5,985 nt of DNA from Caldisericia bacterium (GTDB lineage Bacteria; Caldisericota; Caldisericia; UBA6126; JAGPKI01), in contig JAGPKI010000036.1 in NCBI GenBank assembly GCA_018054005.1, positions 5,651 through 11,635 of the forward strand, given 5' to 3'. The notes under the pieces are model-generated. The model was not told the DNA's origin. It was given only the letters and a program-made list of their open reading frames with translations, and made no database searches. The position numbers were made by a program, and so were the translations under genes. Position 1 is the first letter of the stretch, and every line of letters begins with the position of its first letter. Shown here piece by piece: positions 1 to 5,828 of the stretch.

Positions 1-366
1 GGATTAAATTACACAAAAACTGACGAGTGGGTAAAAGTTGCAGGTAATATTGCAACAGTAGGCATAACTGATTATGCTCAAACCCATCTTGGTGATATAG
101 TTTTTGTAGAACTTAAAGAGGGAGGAGTTGAAATAAAGAAAGGTGATGTATTAACAACCATTGAATCTGTTAAATCTGCGTCTGACATTTATAGTCCTGT
201 GAGTGGAAAGCTAATTGAAATGAATAAAGCCTTAGAAGCTAACCCTGGACTAATAAATAAAGAGCCCTATGATGGTGGATGGATAGCAAAAATAGAAATG
301 AATAATTTAGAAGAAATCAAGGATTTAATGGATTCAGAAAAATATAGAGAATATCGCAAGGAGTAA
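1..366 (+). CDS. gcvH: Glycine cleavage system H protein (lipoyl carrier), 5' end cut off by window
   Basis: Reading frame 1 is open from the window edge to TAA at 364-366 and gives 121 residues. GcvH proteins are usually about 125-130 residues, so only a few N-terminal residues are missing. The visible start, GLNYTKTDEWV, matches the family's N-terminal 'Y(T/S)K.HEW' region. GITDYAQTHLGDIVFVEL and the lipoyl-lysine motif ESVKSASDIYSPVSG follow; the modified Lys is visible residue 58 (codon 172-174). The C-terminal NKEPYDGGWIAKIE is also typical. The protein is cytoplasmic. Its lipoyl arm accepts the aminomethyl group released by the P protein and carries it to the T protein, and is then reoxidised by the L protein. 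It lies 3 bases upstream of gcvPA in the same direction, so the two are almost certainly cotranscribed. Its true start, promoter and any glycine riboswitch lie outside the window. Confidence 0.97.
   Translation, partial: GLNYTKTDEWVKVAGNIATVGITDYAQTHLGDIVFVELKEGGVEIKKGDVLTTIESVKSASDIYSPVSGKLIEMNKALEANPGLINKEPYDGGWIAKIEMNNLEEIKDLMDSEKYREYRKE
358..363 (+). promoter_or_regulatory. Ribosome binding site of gcvPA
   Basis: AAGGAG sits inside the last codons of gcvH, 6 bases before the ATG at 370. This is good Shine-Dalgarno spacing and supports the chosen start of gcvPA. Because the site overlaps the end of gcvH, translation of the two genes is probably coupled. Confidence 0.85.
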
Positions 367-369
367 GTA

Positions 370-1716
370 ATGAAATATATCCCTGTCACAAAAGAGCAGA
401 ATGAAGAAATGCTCAAAAAAATTGGAGTTAATAGTGTTAATGAGCTCTTTAGTGTAATACCTGATGAAGTTTTGCTTAAAGAAGACCTTAGTATTGGTGA
501 AGCTCTTTCAGAAATAGAGTTAAAAAATAAATTCAAAGATTTAGCAGAAAGAAATGAACCATTTGTAAAGAAAAAATTTTTTATTGGTGAAGTAGCCTAT
601 AACCATTATATACCTTCATTAGTAAAACATTTAGCAGGACAATCACAGTTTTATACTTCTTATACTCCCTATCAACCTGAATTAAGTCAGGGAACGCTTA
701 CTGCTATATACGAATTTCAATCTTATATTGTCAATCTAACAGGGATGGATGTTTCTAATGCTTCGCTTTACGACGGAGCTACAGCTGCATCTGAAGCAAT
801 GCTTATGCTCTGTAATCATACAAACAAAGACAAGGTTTTAGTGAGTAGTCTTTTGCATCCGAATGTATTGGATGTATTAAAAACATATGCAAGTGTATCA
901 GATATTGAGATAATAGAAGTGGCGAATAGTGATGGATCTATATCATGTAGTGATTTAGAAGAAAAGTTATCTAATGATATAGCATGCTTTATTAATCAAT
1001 CTCCAAATGTTTTTGGAATTATTGAAGATACATCTGCTATTAGTAAAATAGTATCTAAAAAGAATATAAGTTTAGTAAATGTAATTTTAGAAGCCTTATC
1101 GTTAGGCATTATTAATCCCCCAGGAGGAGAAGGAGCTTCTGTTGTTTGTGGAGAAGCACAATCATTCGGAAATGAGATATCGTTTGGTGGTCCTGGACTT
1201 GGTTTTATTGCTGCTAGGAAAGAGTTTATAAGAAAACTTCCTGGAAGAATAGTAGGTAAGACTATTGATCTGGATGGCAAAACTTCCTATGTGCTGACGC
1301 TAAGAGCAAGAGAACAGGATATCAGAAGAGAAAAAGCTACATCTAATATATGTACAAATAATAGTCTCTGCGCCTTGAAAGCAACAATTTACCTATCTAC
1401 ACTTGGAGAGGAAGGATTAATGGAAGTTGCAGAGCAGAATGTTCAAAAGAGTCATTATGCATTTTCTGAATTATCAAAAATTGGGAAAATTAATATACCT
1501 TACAAAAAACCTTTCTTTAATGAGTTTTTAATTGAACTACCGGAAGATACAGATATTGTTAGGGAAAAACTATATAATAGAGGTATTTATGTTTCTACAT
1601 CGCATTTGGAAAAATACCATCCAACCCTTAAGAATCCATTAATTCTTGCTTTTACTGAGTTAAACTCAAAAGAAGAAATCGATTATCTGGTTAAAACCTT
1701 AAAGGAGGTCTTGTAG
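370..1716 (+). CDS. gcvPA: Glycine dehydrogenase (decarboxylating) subunit 1, GcvPA
   Basis: This 448-residue protein is the N-terminal (alpha) half of the two-subunit P protein, which with GcvPB decarboxylates glycine and loads the aminomethyl group on GcvH. GcvPA proteins are about 440-450 residues, so it is full length. The start MKYIPVT is the usual family N-terminus and follows a clear ribosome site. Family motifs run in order: YNHYIP (77-82), FYTSYTPYQPELSQGTL (94-110), NASLYDGATAASEA (130-143), QSPNVFG (210-216), GEAQSFG (261-267), FGGPGLGF (272-279), LPGRIVG (290-296) and REQDIRREKATSNICTN (314-330). This subunit has the aminotransferase-like fold but is not expected to carry the PLP lysine; that is in GcvPB. 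Several normally conserved positions differ: the usual DPxSL reads EALSL (241-245) and the usual GAD reads GAS (255-257). The gene is otherwise intact. The stop TAG is 2 bases before gcvPB. Confidence 0.96.
   Translation: MKYIPVTKEQNEEMLKKIGVNSVNELFSVIPDEVLLKEDLSIGEALSEIELKNKFKDLAERNEPFVKKKFFIGEVAYNHYIPSLVKHLAGQSQFYTSYTPYQPELSQGTLTAIYEFQSYIVNLTGMDVSNASLYDGATAASEAMLMLCNHTNKDKVLVSSLLHPNVLDVLKTYASVSDIEIIEVANSDGSISCSDLEEKLSNDIACFINQSPNVFGIIEDTSAISKIVSKKNISLVNVILEALSLGIINPPGGEGASVVCGEAQSFGNEISFGGPGLGFIAARKEFIRKLPGRIVGKTIDLDGKTSYVLTLRAREQDIRREKATSNICTNNSLCALKATIYLSTLGEEGLMEVAEQNVQKSHYAFSELSKIGKINIPYKKPFFNEFLIELPEDTDIVREKLYNRGIYVSTSHLEKYHPTLKNPLILAFTELNSKEEIDYLVKTLKEVL
1701..1708 (+). promoter_or_regulatory. 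Ribosome binding site of gcvPB
   Basis: AAAGGAGG lies within the last codons of gcvPA (read there as Leu-Lys-Glu-Val-Leu-stop), 10 bases before the ATG at 1719. It is a near-perfect complement of the 3' end of 16S rRNA and the strongest Shine-Dalgarno in the window. It fixes the gcvPB start and suggests high translation of the catalytic subunit. Confidence 0.87.
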
Positions 1717-1718
1717 AA

Positions 1719-3170
1719 ATGTCTGTAAAGCTTCTTTATGAAATATCAGTCAAAGGTAAAAAGGCTTATTCATTGCCTCCTTTAGATGTTCCATCTATAC
1801 CTATCTCTCAGTTGTTACCTGATGAATTACAAAGAAAGAAAATTGGTTTACCTCAAGTCTCTGAGCCAGAAATTGTAAGGCACTTTACAAACCTTGCTAC
1901 ACAAAATTATGGGGTGGATACAGGGTTTTACCCATTAGGGTCTTGCACAATGAAATACAATCCCAAAATAAACGAAGATTTAGCTGCAATGGAAGAATTT
2001 TTAAATATTCATCCTCTTCAAGATGAAGAAACTGTTCAGGGCGCTTTGGAAATAATTTATAACTCAGCAGAACTACTTAAAGAAATCACTGGGATGGATA
2101 ATTTTACACTTTTTCCTGCAGCTGGTGCACATGGCGAGCTTACAGGTATGATGATAACAAAAAAATACTTTGAAAGCATCGGGGAAGGCGAAAAAAGAAA
2201 GAAAATCCTTATTCCTGATTCAGCACATGGGACCAATCCTGCTTCAGCTGCCACCGTAAAATATGAAGTATGTACGATAAAATCAGGCGTAGATGGAGAA
2301 GTTGACTTAGAAGATCTAAGGAATAATACCGATGAAAGCGTTGCTGCTTTAATGCTCACAAACCCGAACACACTCGGCATTTTTGAGCACAACATTATAG
2401 AGATTGCCAAAATAATGCATTCAAAAGGTTCTATTTTATATTATGATGGAGCAAATCTAAATGCCTTACTCGGCTATGCAAGACCAGGCGATATGGGTTT
2501 TGATATAGTTCATTTAAATCTTCATAAAACTTTTTCAACTCCTCATGGTGGTGGAGGACCAGGCTCTGCACCAGTTGGTGTTAAGGAATATCTTGCACCC
2601 TATTTACCTGTTCCAATTGTAGAGAAAAAGAATAGTAAATTCTCTTTTTCATATAATTACCCCCTATCAATTGGAAGAATAAGACTATCAGGACCTAACT
2701 TTAATGTTATATTAAAAACATATGCATACATTCTAACATTAGGAGCAAAGGGACCGAGAGAAGTTAGCTCTCAGGCTGTGATTAATGCTAATTACATAAG
2801 AGAAAACCTTAAAGATTATTATTCACAAGATATGAGAAGTAGATGCATGCATGAATGTGTTTTAAATCCTTCAGAATATCTAAAGTATGGAGTCAAGGCA
2901 AAAGATATATCCAAAAGACTTATTGATTATGGGATGCATCCACCAACAAACTATTTTCCACTAATTGTCCCAGAAGCATTAATGATTGAACCTACCGAAA
3001 CAGAAAGTAAAGAAACCCTGGATGAATTTATCGAAGTAATGATTAAAATAGCCGAAGAGGCTAAAGAAAATCCAACATTACTATTAGAAGCTCCTCATAA
3101 TACACCAGTAAGAAGACCTGACGAAGTAAAAGCTGCACGTGACCTTGATGTTGCTTATTTAGTAAAATAA
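1719..3170 (+). CDS. gcvPB: Glycine dehydrogenase (decarboxylating) subunit 2, GcvPB (PLP-binding)
   Basis: This 483-residue protein is the C-terminal (beta) half of the P protein; family members are about 475-490 residues, so it is full length. It holds the PLP cofactor. Lys270 in HLNLHKTFSTPHGGGGPG is the Schiff-base lysine, Asp243 in DGANLNA is placed to bind the pyridine nitrogen, and His170 in SAHGTNPASA lies in the expected ring-stacking motif. Other family signatures are LPQVSEPEIVRHFTNLATQN, YPLGSCTMKYNPKINE and FPAAGAHGELTGM in the N-terminal half, and MHPPTNYFPLIVPEALMIEP near the C-terminus. With GcvPA it is expected to form an alpha2beta2 enzyme in the cytoplasm that decarboxylates glycine and passes the aminomethyl group to GcvH. 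No key residue is missing. The gene ends the + strand cluster, 9 bases from the stop of the oppositely oriented feoB, and no hairpin terminator is visible there. Confidence 0.97.
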   Translation: MSVKLLYEISVKGKKAYSLPPLDVPSIPISQLLPDELQRKKIGLPQVSEPEIVRHFTNLATQNYGVDTGFYPLGSCTMKYNPKINEDLAAMEEFLNIHPLQDEETVQGALEIIYNSAELLKEITGMDNFTLFPAAGAHGELTGMMITKKYFESIGEGEKRKKILIPDSAHGTNPASAATVKYEVCTIKSGVDGEVDLEDLRNNTDESVAALMLTNPNTLGIFEHNIIEIAKIMHSKGSILYYDGANLNALLGYARPGDMGFDIVHLNLHKTFSTPHGGGGPGSAPVGVKEYLAPYLPVPIVEKKNSKFSFSYNYPLSIGRIRLSGPNFNVILKTYAYILTLGAKGPREVSSQAVINANYIRENLKDYYSQDMRSRCMHECVLNPSEYLKYGVKAKDISKRLIDYGMHPPTNYFPLIVPEALMIEPTETESKETLDEFIEVMIKIAEEAKENPTLLLEAPHNTPVRRPDEVKAARDLDVAYLVK

Positions 3171-3179
3171 ATTTTGAAA

Positions 3180-5084
3180 TTATGGCATAAAAGCAGAAAG
3201 GATTAAATTTGATAATCCACCTAATAATATTGCAAGAACAATTTCAAATAAGATTATGAGAACAGTCTTAGTAAAACTTAACTCTTTAAGAAGAGCGGAT
3301 ATTGTAGCAACACAGGGAAAGTAGAATAGCATAACTATAGAGTAAACTATCATTTGACGAGGAAGGAGTATGGTTGATAGGTTTGCAGAACCACCAAAAG
3401 TGGCAAGCATGATGATGCCAAGCTCCTTCCTAAGAATACCAAAAATTATAGGAATTACAGTAAAAGAAGGAAGCCCTAAAAACCCGCTAAATAGCGGTGA
3501 AAAAAAGTTTTCTATTGAAACAAGTAAATTTGCCTGATTTAAAATTTCTAAAAGAGCACTTCCAGCAATAATAAGAGGAATAGCATAGATTATAAAATCT
3601 TTTAACTTAAAGTAGGTACTCTTAATTATAACATTTAGTGATGGAACTCTTATTGGCGGAATCTCCATTATAAGTCCTGGAGATTCACTTTTATTAATAA
3701 ATTGAGCAATCTTACCAATTAAGAAAATTATAAAAAAACTTAAAATATACAGTAAAAGAGCATATTTAAAACCAATAAATGCTCCAACAAGCCCCATAAC
3801 AATAATTGTTCTTGCAGAACATGGAACGAGAGTGGATAAAAAGCATGTAAGCTCTCTCTCCTTTTTGCTTTCAATAATCCTTGAACCAAGGACAGCTGGC
3901 ACATTACAACCAAAACCTAAAAAAAGAGGAAGAGAAGCTTTACCATGTAAGCCTATTAAATGCATCAATGAATCAGTTAGAAAAGCCATTCTTGCAAGAT
4001 ATCCTGAATCCTCTAAAACCCCGAGAATAAAATAAAATGGTAATATATATGGAATGACAACATATATAACACTTAAAAAACCTTCAATAACGCCATTCCA
4101 TAGAAATTCTTTATATGGAATGTTGGATGCCAAAAAAGGCTCTTTGAAGCCACCAAAAAAATTTTCTAAAATACCTCCTAAAAAACCACCAAATTTGTAG
4201 ATAGTTCCAAAAATTAGGAAAAAGATAATTATAAGAGTAATATAACCACTAACTGGTGATACAAAAATAGAATCCAGGAATTCCCTAACCTTATTTTTTG
4301 GATTTTTGAGTTCCGTTACTGCTCTTGCAATAAGTTCTGCTTTACTGTAGCGTTCCTGTGTTAATATTAAGGATATTGGCTCACCATGAATTTTTTCTAA
4401 AGATTGAATAATTAGTTTGGCTTTTTGTACAGCGCTAACAGGAATGTTTTCTATATTTTCTCCAGAAAGAAGTTTTATTGCAATAAACCTCTTTGTTGGA
4501 TAGACATTATCTGGAATATATTTAATGAGTTCATTTATTTGACTTTCTATTTCTTTACCGTACTCAATATGTGCGATTTTTTTCTCTTCTGATTGCTTTA
4601 TAGCTTCGTCTATCAGGGCTTTAATACCTTTTCCTTTAATTGCCACCGTTGGTACAACAGGAATATTTAAAAGATTTTGAAGTTTAGATGCATCAACAAA
4701 GATCCCTTCATTTTCTGCGAAATCAACCTGATTCAAAGCAATTACCATCGGTACACCAAGCTCAATAAGCTGTATAGTAAAAAATAAGTTTCTCTCTAAA
4801 TGTGCGGCATCAACAACATTTATTACAATATCAGGCTTTTTAGTTAATATATACTCCTCTGCTACTTCCTCTTCTGGAGAATATGTGGAGAGAGAATAAA
4901 TGCCTGGTAGATCAACTACTTTAATAAATTTACCTTTATAATACAGGGTTCCCTCTTTTATTTCAACAGTTTTACCAGGCCAGTTACCTGTAGTTTGCTG
5001 TAGCCCTGTTAGCTGGTTGAATAGAGCACTCTTACCAACATTTGCATTACCGCATAATGCTATAACTAAATCTTCTCTACCCAT
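3180..5084 (-). CDS. feoB: Ferrous iron transport protein B (GTP-gated Fe2+ permease)
   Basis: This 634-residue inner-membrane protein imports Fe2+. The N-terminal G domain shows G1 GNANVGKS (12-19), a G2 region NWPGKTVE (34-41), G3 DLPG (58-61), G4 NQVD (118-121) and a G5-like PTVAIKGKG (145-153). A helical linker to about residue 270 corresponds to the GDI-like region. About 8-9 hydrophobic segments follow from residue 280. The first gate region has [12 protein letters not shown] (357-368), GFGCNVPAV (390-398, Cys393) and PCSAR (421-425, Cys422). The second has FGILRKE (548-554), and FPCVAT (589-594, Cys591) follows. It lacks the long extra loop and C-terminal tail of the 773-residue E. coli protein, but 600-700 residues is common. 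The start ATG overlaps the end of feoA by 19 bases with only a weak AAGAAAG ahead of it, suggesting translational coupling. No later in-frame start would preserve the G1 motif. It is the last gene of the repressor-feoA-feoB operon. A separate feoC is not seen. Confidence 0.97.
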   Translation of the reverse strand: MGREDLVIALCGNANVGKSALFNQLTGLQQTTGNWPGKTVEIKEGTLYYKGKFIKVVDLPGIYSLSTYSPEEEVAEEYILTKKPDIVINVVDAAHLERNLFFTIQLIELGVPMVIALNQVDFAENEGIFVDASKLQNLLNIPVVPTVAIKGKGIKALIDEAIKQSEEKKIAHIEYGKEIESQINELIKYIPDNVYPTKRFIAIKLLSGENIENIPVSAVQKAKLIIQSLEKIHGEPISLILTQERYSKAELIARAVTELKNPKNKVREFLDSIFVSPVSGYITLIIIFFLIFGTIYKFGGFLGGILENFFGGFKEPFLASNIPYKEFLWNGVIEGFLSVIYVVIPYILPFYFILGVLEDSGYLARMAFLTDSLMHLIGLHGKASLPLFLGFGCNVPAVLGSRIIESKKERELTCFLSTLVPCSARTIIVMGLVGAFIGFKYALLLYILSFFIIFLIGKIAQFINKSESPGLIMEIPPIRVPSLNVIIKSTYFKLKDFIIYAIPLIIAGSALLEILNQANLLVSIENFFSPLFSGFLGLPSFTVIPIIFGILRKELGIIMLATFGGSANLSTILLPRQMIVYSIVMLFYFPCVATISALLKELSFTKTVLIILFEIVLAILLGGLSNLILSAFMP

Positions 5085-5287
5085 ATCTTTCTTGCTATAC
5101 CTCTGCCGAGAGCAATATCAGTATTTCTTACAGAAACTATTATTGGACCTCTTCCAAAATTACGAACAATATGAACGACTGTTCCATAAGTTAATCCAAG
5201 ATCCATTAACCTTTGAGTTAAACCAATACCGCCATGTATTTTAACTATTTTTGCTTTTTCATTCTCTTTTAAATCTGATAAACTCAT
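5066..5287 (-). CDS. feoA: Ferrous iron transport protein A (SH3-like)
   Basis: This 73-residue small cytoplasmic protein has the length and pattern of FeoA. Its start, SLSDLKENEKAKIVKIHGG, matches the usual 'L..l..G..a.I..i.g' strand. QRLMDLGLTYGTVVHIVR (25-42) is the family's hallmark 'RL.dLGl..G..v.v' segment, and [24 protein letters not shown] follows the usual 'p..v.v.g..iaL....a..I.V' ending. FeoA is needed for Fe2+ uptake and is thought to act on FeoB at the membrane, but its exact biochemical role is not settled. The ATG is 2 bases after the stop of the upstream repressor. A GAG at 5296-5298 is 8 bases from the ATG, and a better AAAAAGGA at 5301-5308 is 13 bases away, longer than ideal. 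Its 3' end overlaps feoB by 19 bases. It resembles the C-terminal SH3-like domain of long DtxR proteins, which the neighbouring repressor lacks. Confidence 0.94.
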   Translation of the reverse strand: MSLSDLKENEKAKIVKIHGGIGLTQRLMDLGLTYGTVVHIVRNFGRGPIIVSVRNTDIALGRGIARKIWVEKI

Positions 5288-5289
5288 AA

Positions 5290-5676
5290 TTATTTCTCAT
5301 TCCTTTTTGAGATAAACTCATTAATTTTATTGAATGTTTCTTCGCTCAGTATGTGTTCAAGCTTGCAAGCTTCAATATTTGCGTTTTCCTCATCTATTTC
5401 TAATAGTTCTGTTAAAAATTTTTTTATTGTTGTATGCCTTGTGAATATCTTCTTGCCTTTCGATAAACCTTTTTTAGTAAGAATTATTTCTCCGTATTTT
5501 TCCTTTCTTATTAAACCTAAATCGGAGAGATGTTTTAATGCATGCACAACACTTGGTTTTTTAACATTTAGGAATTCCCCTATATCAGTAATACGAATAT
5601 GCCTGCTATTTATGTGAAAAATATAAATTGCCTCTAAATAGTCTTCGAGGCTCGCAGAAATTAGCTTATCAACCAT
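5290..5676 (-). CDS. DtxR/MntR-family metal-dependent transcriptional repressor (two-domain form)
   Basis: This 128-residue protein has an N-terminal winged helix: SLEDYLEAIYIF (9-20), then ITDIGEFLNVKKPSVVHALKHL (29-50) as the helix-turn-helix, then the wing YGEIILTKKG (61-70). The dimerisation/metal domain follows, with RHTTIKKFL (80-88) and IEACKLEHILS (101-111). Aligned by eye to DtxR, Cys104, Glu107 and His108 match the primary-site ligands C102, E105 and H106, while Asp12 replaces M10. Asp12, Glu15 and His81 match MntR D8, E11 and H77. The C-terminal SH3-like domain of DtxR/IdeR (about 225 residues in all) is absent, as in MntR. A TAA codon lies in frame two codons upstream, so the ATG at 5676 is the only good start; its ribosome site is weak (GGTAG, 5683-5687). 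As the first gene of the feo operon, it is inferred to sense Fe2+ (or Mn2+) and repress itself, feoA and feoB. The metal cannot be decided from sequence. Confidence 0.93.
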   Translation of the reverse strand: MVDKLISASLEDYLEAIYIFHINSRHIRITDIGEFLNVKKPSVVHALKHLSDLGLIRKEKYGEIILTKKGLSKGKKIFTRHTTIKKFLTELLEIDEENANIEACKLEHILSEETFNKINEFISKRNEK

Positions 5677-5708
5677 AGCTTACTACCATAATAAAATTAC
5701 AAAAAAAA

Positions 5709-5724
5709 GTTATACCAATCTAAC
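5709..5724. promoter_or_regulatory. Candidate operator: imperfect inverted repeat at the predicted feo start site
   Basis: GTTATACCAATCTAAC has outer arms GTTA/TAAC (4 bp), one further matching inner pair, and an 8-bp centre. It begins at about the predicted +1 of the leftward feo promoter and covers roughly +1 to +16. DtxR-family repressors bind inverted repeats built on TTAGGTTAG-like half sites, and on the - strand this one contains GTTAG. Position and half-site similarity make it the best operator candidate, but the symmetry is partial and the AT-rich background makes chance matches easy. Confidence 0.4.
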
Positions 5725-5757
5725 ATTTCAATTATAATAATATCTATTTCTCTAACA
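5719..5757. repeat. Direct repeat of TCTAACA flanking the feo -10 box
   Basis: The heptamer TCTAACA (TGTTAGA on the - strand) occurs at 5719-5725 and again at 5751-5757. The copies are 32 bp apart, close to three helical turns. One overlaps the -35 box and the other the predicted start site of the feo promoter. This layout would let a protein bind both on the same DNA face. It may be a paired operator; chance is not excluded. Confidence 0.4.
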
Positions 5758-5758
5758 A
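5731..5758 (-). promoter_or_regulatory. Predicted sigma70-type promoter of the repressor-feoA-feoB operon
   Basis: Read on the - strand, TTGTTA (5758-5753) is followed by a 16-bp spacer and a perfect TATAAT (5736-5731). Transcription would start near 5724, leaving a leader of about 47 bases before the repressor ATG at 5676. That leader is too short for a known metal riboswitch and contains a run of eight T (5708-5701). No other promoter is visible before feoA or feoB. Confidence 0.6.
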
Positions 5759-5777
5759 AATTCAATAATTGTAATAT

Positions 5778-5805
5778 TTGTTGAAGTTTTAAATTTGAAT
5801 AGAAT
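5778..5805 (+). promoter_or_regulatory. Possible promoter of the EamA-family gene
   Basis: TTGTTG (5778-5783), a 16-bp spacer and TAGAAT (5800-5805) form a plausible but imperfect sigma70-type promoter. The start site would be near 5812, leaving a leader of under 20 bases before the ATG at 5829. It is divergent from the feo promoter; the two -35 boxes are 19 bp apart. In DNA this AT-rich, such matches are common, so confidence is moderate at best. Confidence 0.35.
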
Positions 5806-5820
5806 ATCTTTTAAAAGATA
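5805..5820. promoter_or_regulatory. 16-bp perfect palindrome between promoter and start codon of the EamA-family gene
   Basis: TATCTTTTAAAAGATA is its own reverse complement over all 16 bases. It overlaps the last base of the putative -10 box, spans the predicted start site, and ends 8 bases before the ATG at 5829. A dimeric regulator bound here would block transcription. As RNA it would hold the AAAAGATA that is the only purine-rich stretch able to act as a ribosome site. The controlling protein is unknown. Confidence 0.45.
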
Positions 5821-5828
5821 ATATCATT

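Noticed and set aside
267..2410. Three - strand open frames (267-536, 996-1280, 2057-2410)
   Set aside because: They are antisense to gcvH/gcvPA/gcvPB; their Ser/Leu/Ile-rich products are what reverse reading of AT-rich genes gives.
3832..4035. 67-codon + strand open frame
   Set aside because: It lies wholly inside feoB on the opposite strand, has no family resemblance and no convincing ribosome site; it is a shadow of feoB.
5017..5617. Two + strand open frames (5017-5244 and 5330-5617)
   Set aside because: They run antisense to feoB/feoA and the repressor, all of which are clear family members; neither product looks like a known protein.
5701..5708. Run of eight A (eight T on the feo transcript) as a terminator or phase-variation tract
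   Set aside because: No GC-rich hairpin precedes it, and it lies in an untranslated leader of an AT-rich genome, so there is no positive support for either role.
5677..5724. Metal-sensing riboswitch in the feo leader
   Set aside because: The predicted leader is about 47 bases, AT-rich and without stable paired elements; too small for the known Mn2+ or Ni/Co riboswitches.
5697..5726. Nine-codon leader peptide (MLDWYNFFL) on the - strand ahead of the repressor
   Set aside because: Its ATG coincides with the predicted transcription start, so there is no room for a ribosome site, and no attenuator-like hairpins follow. Most likely chance.
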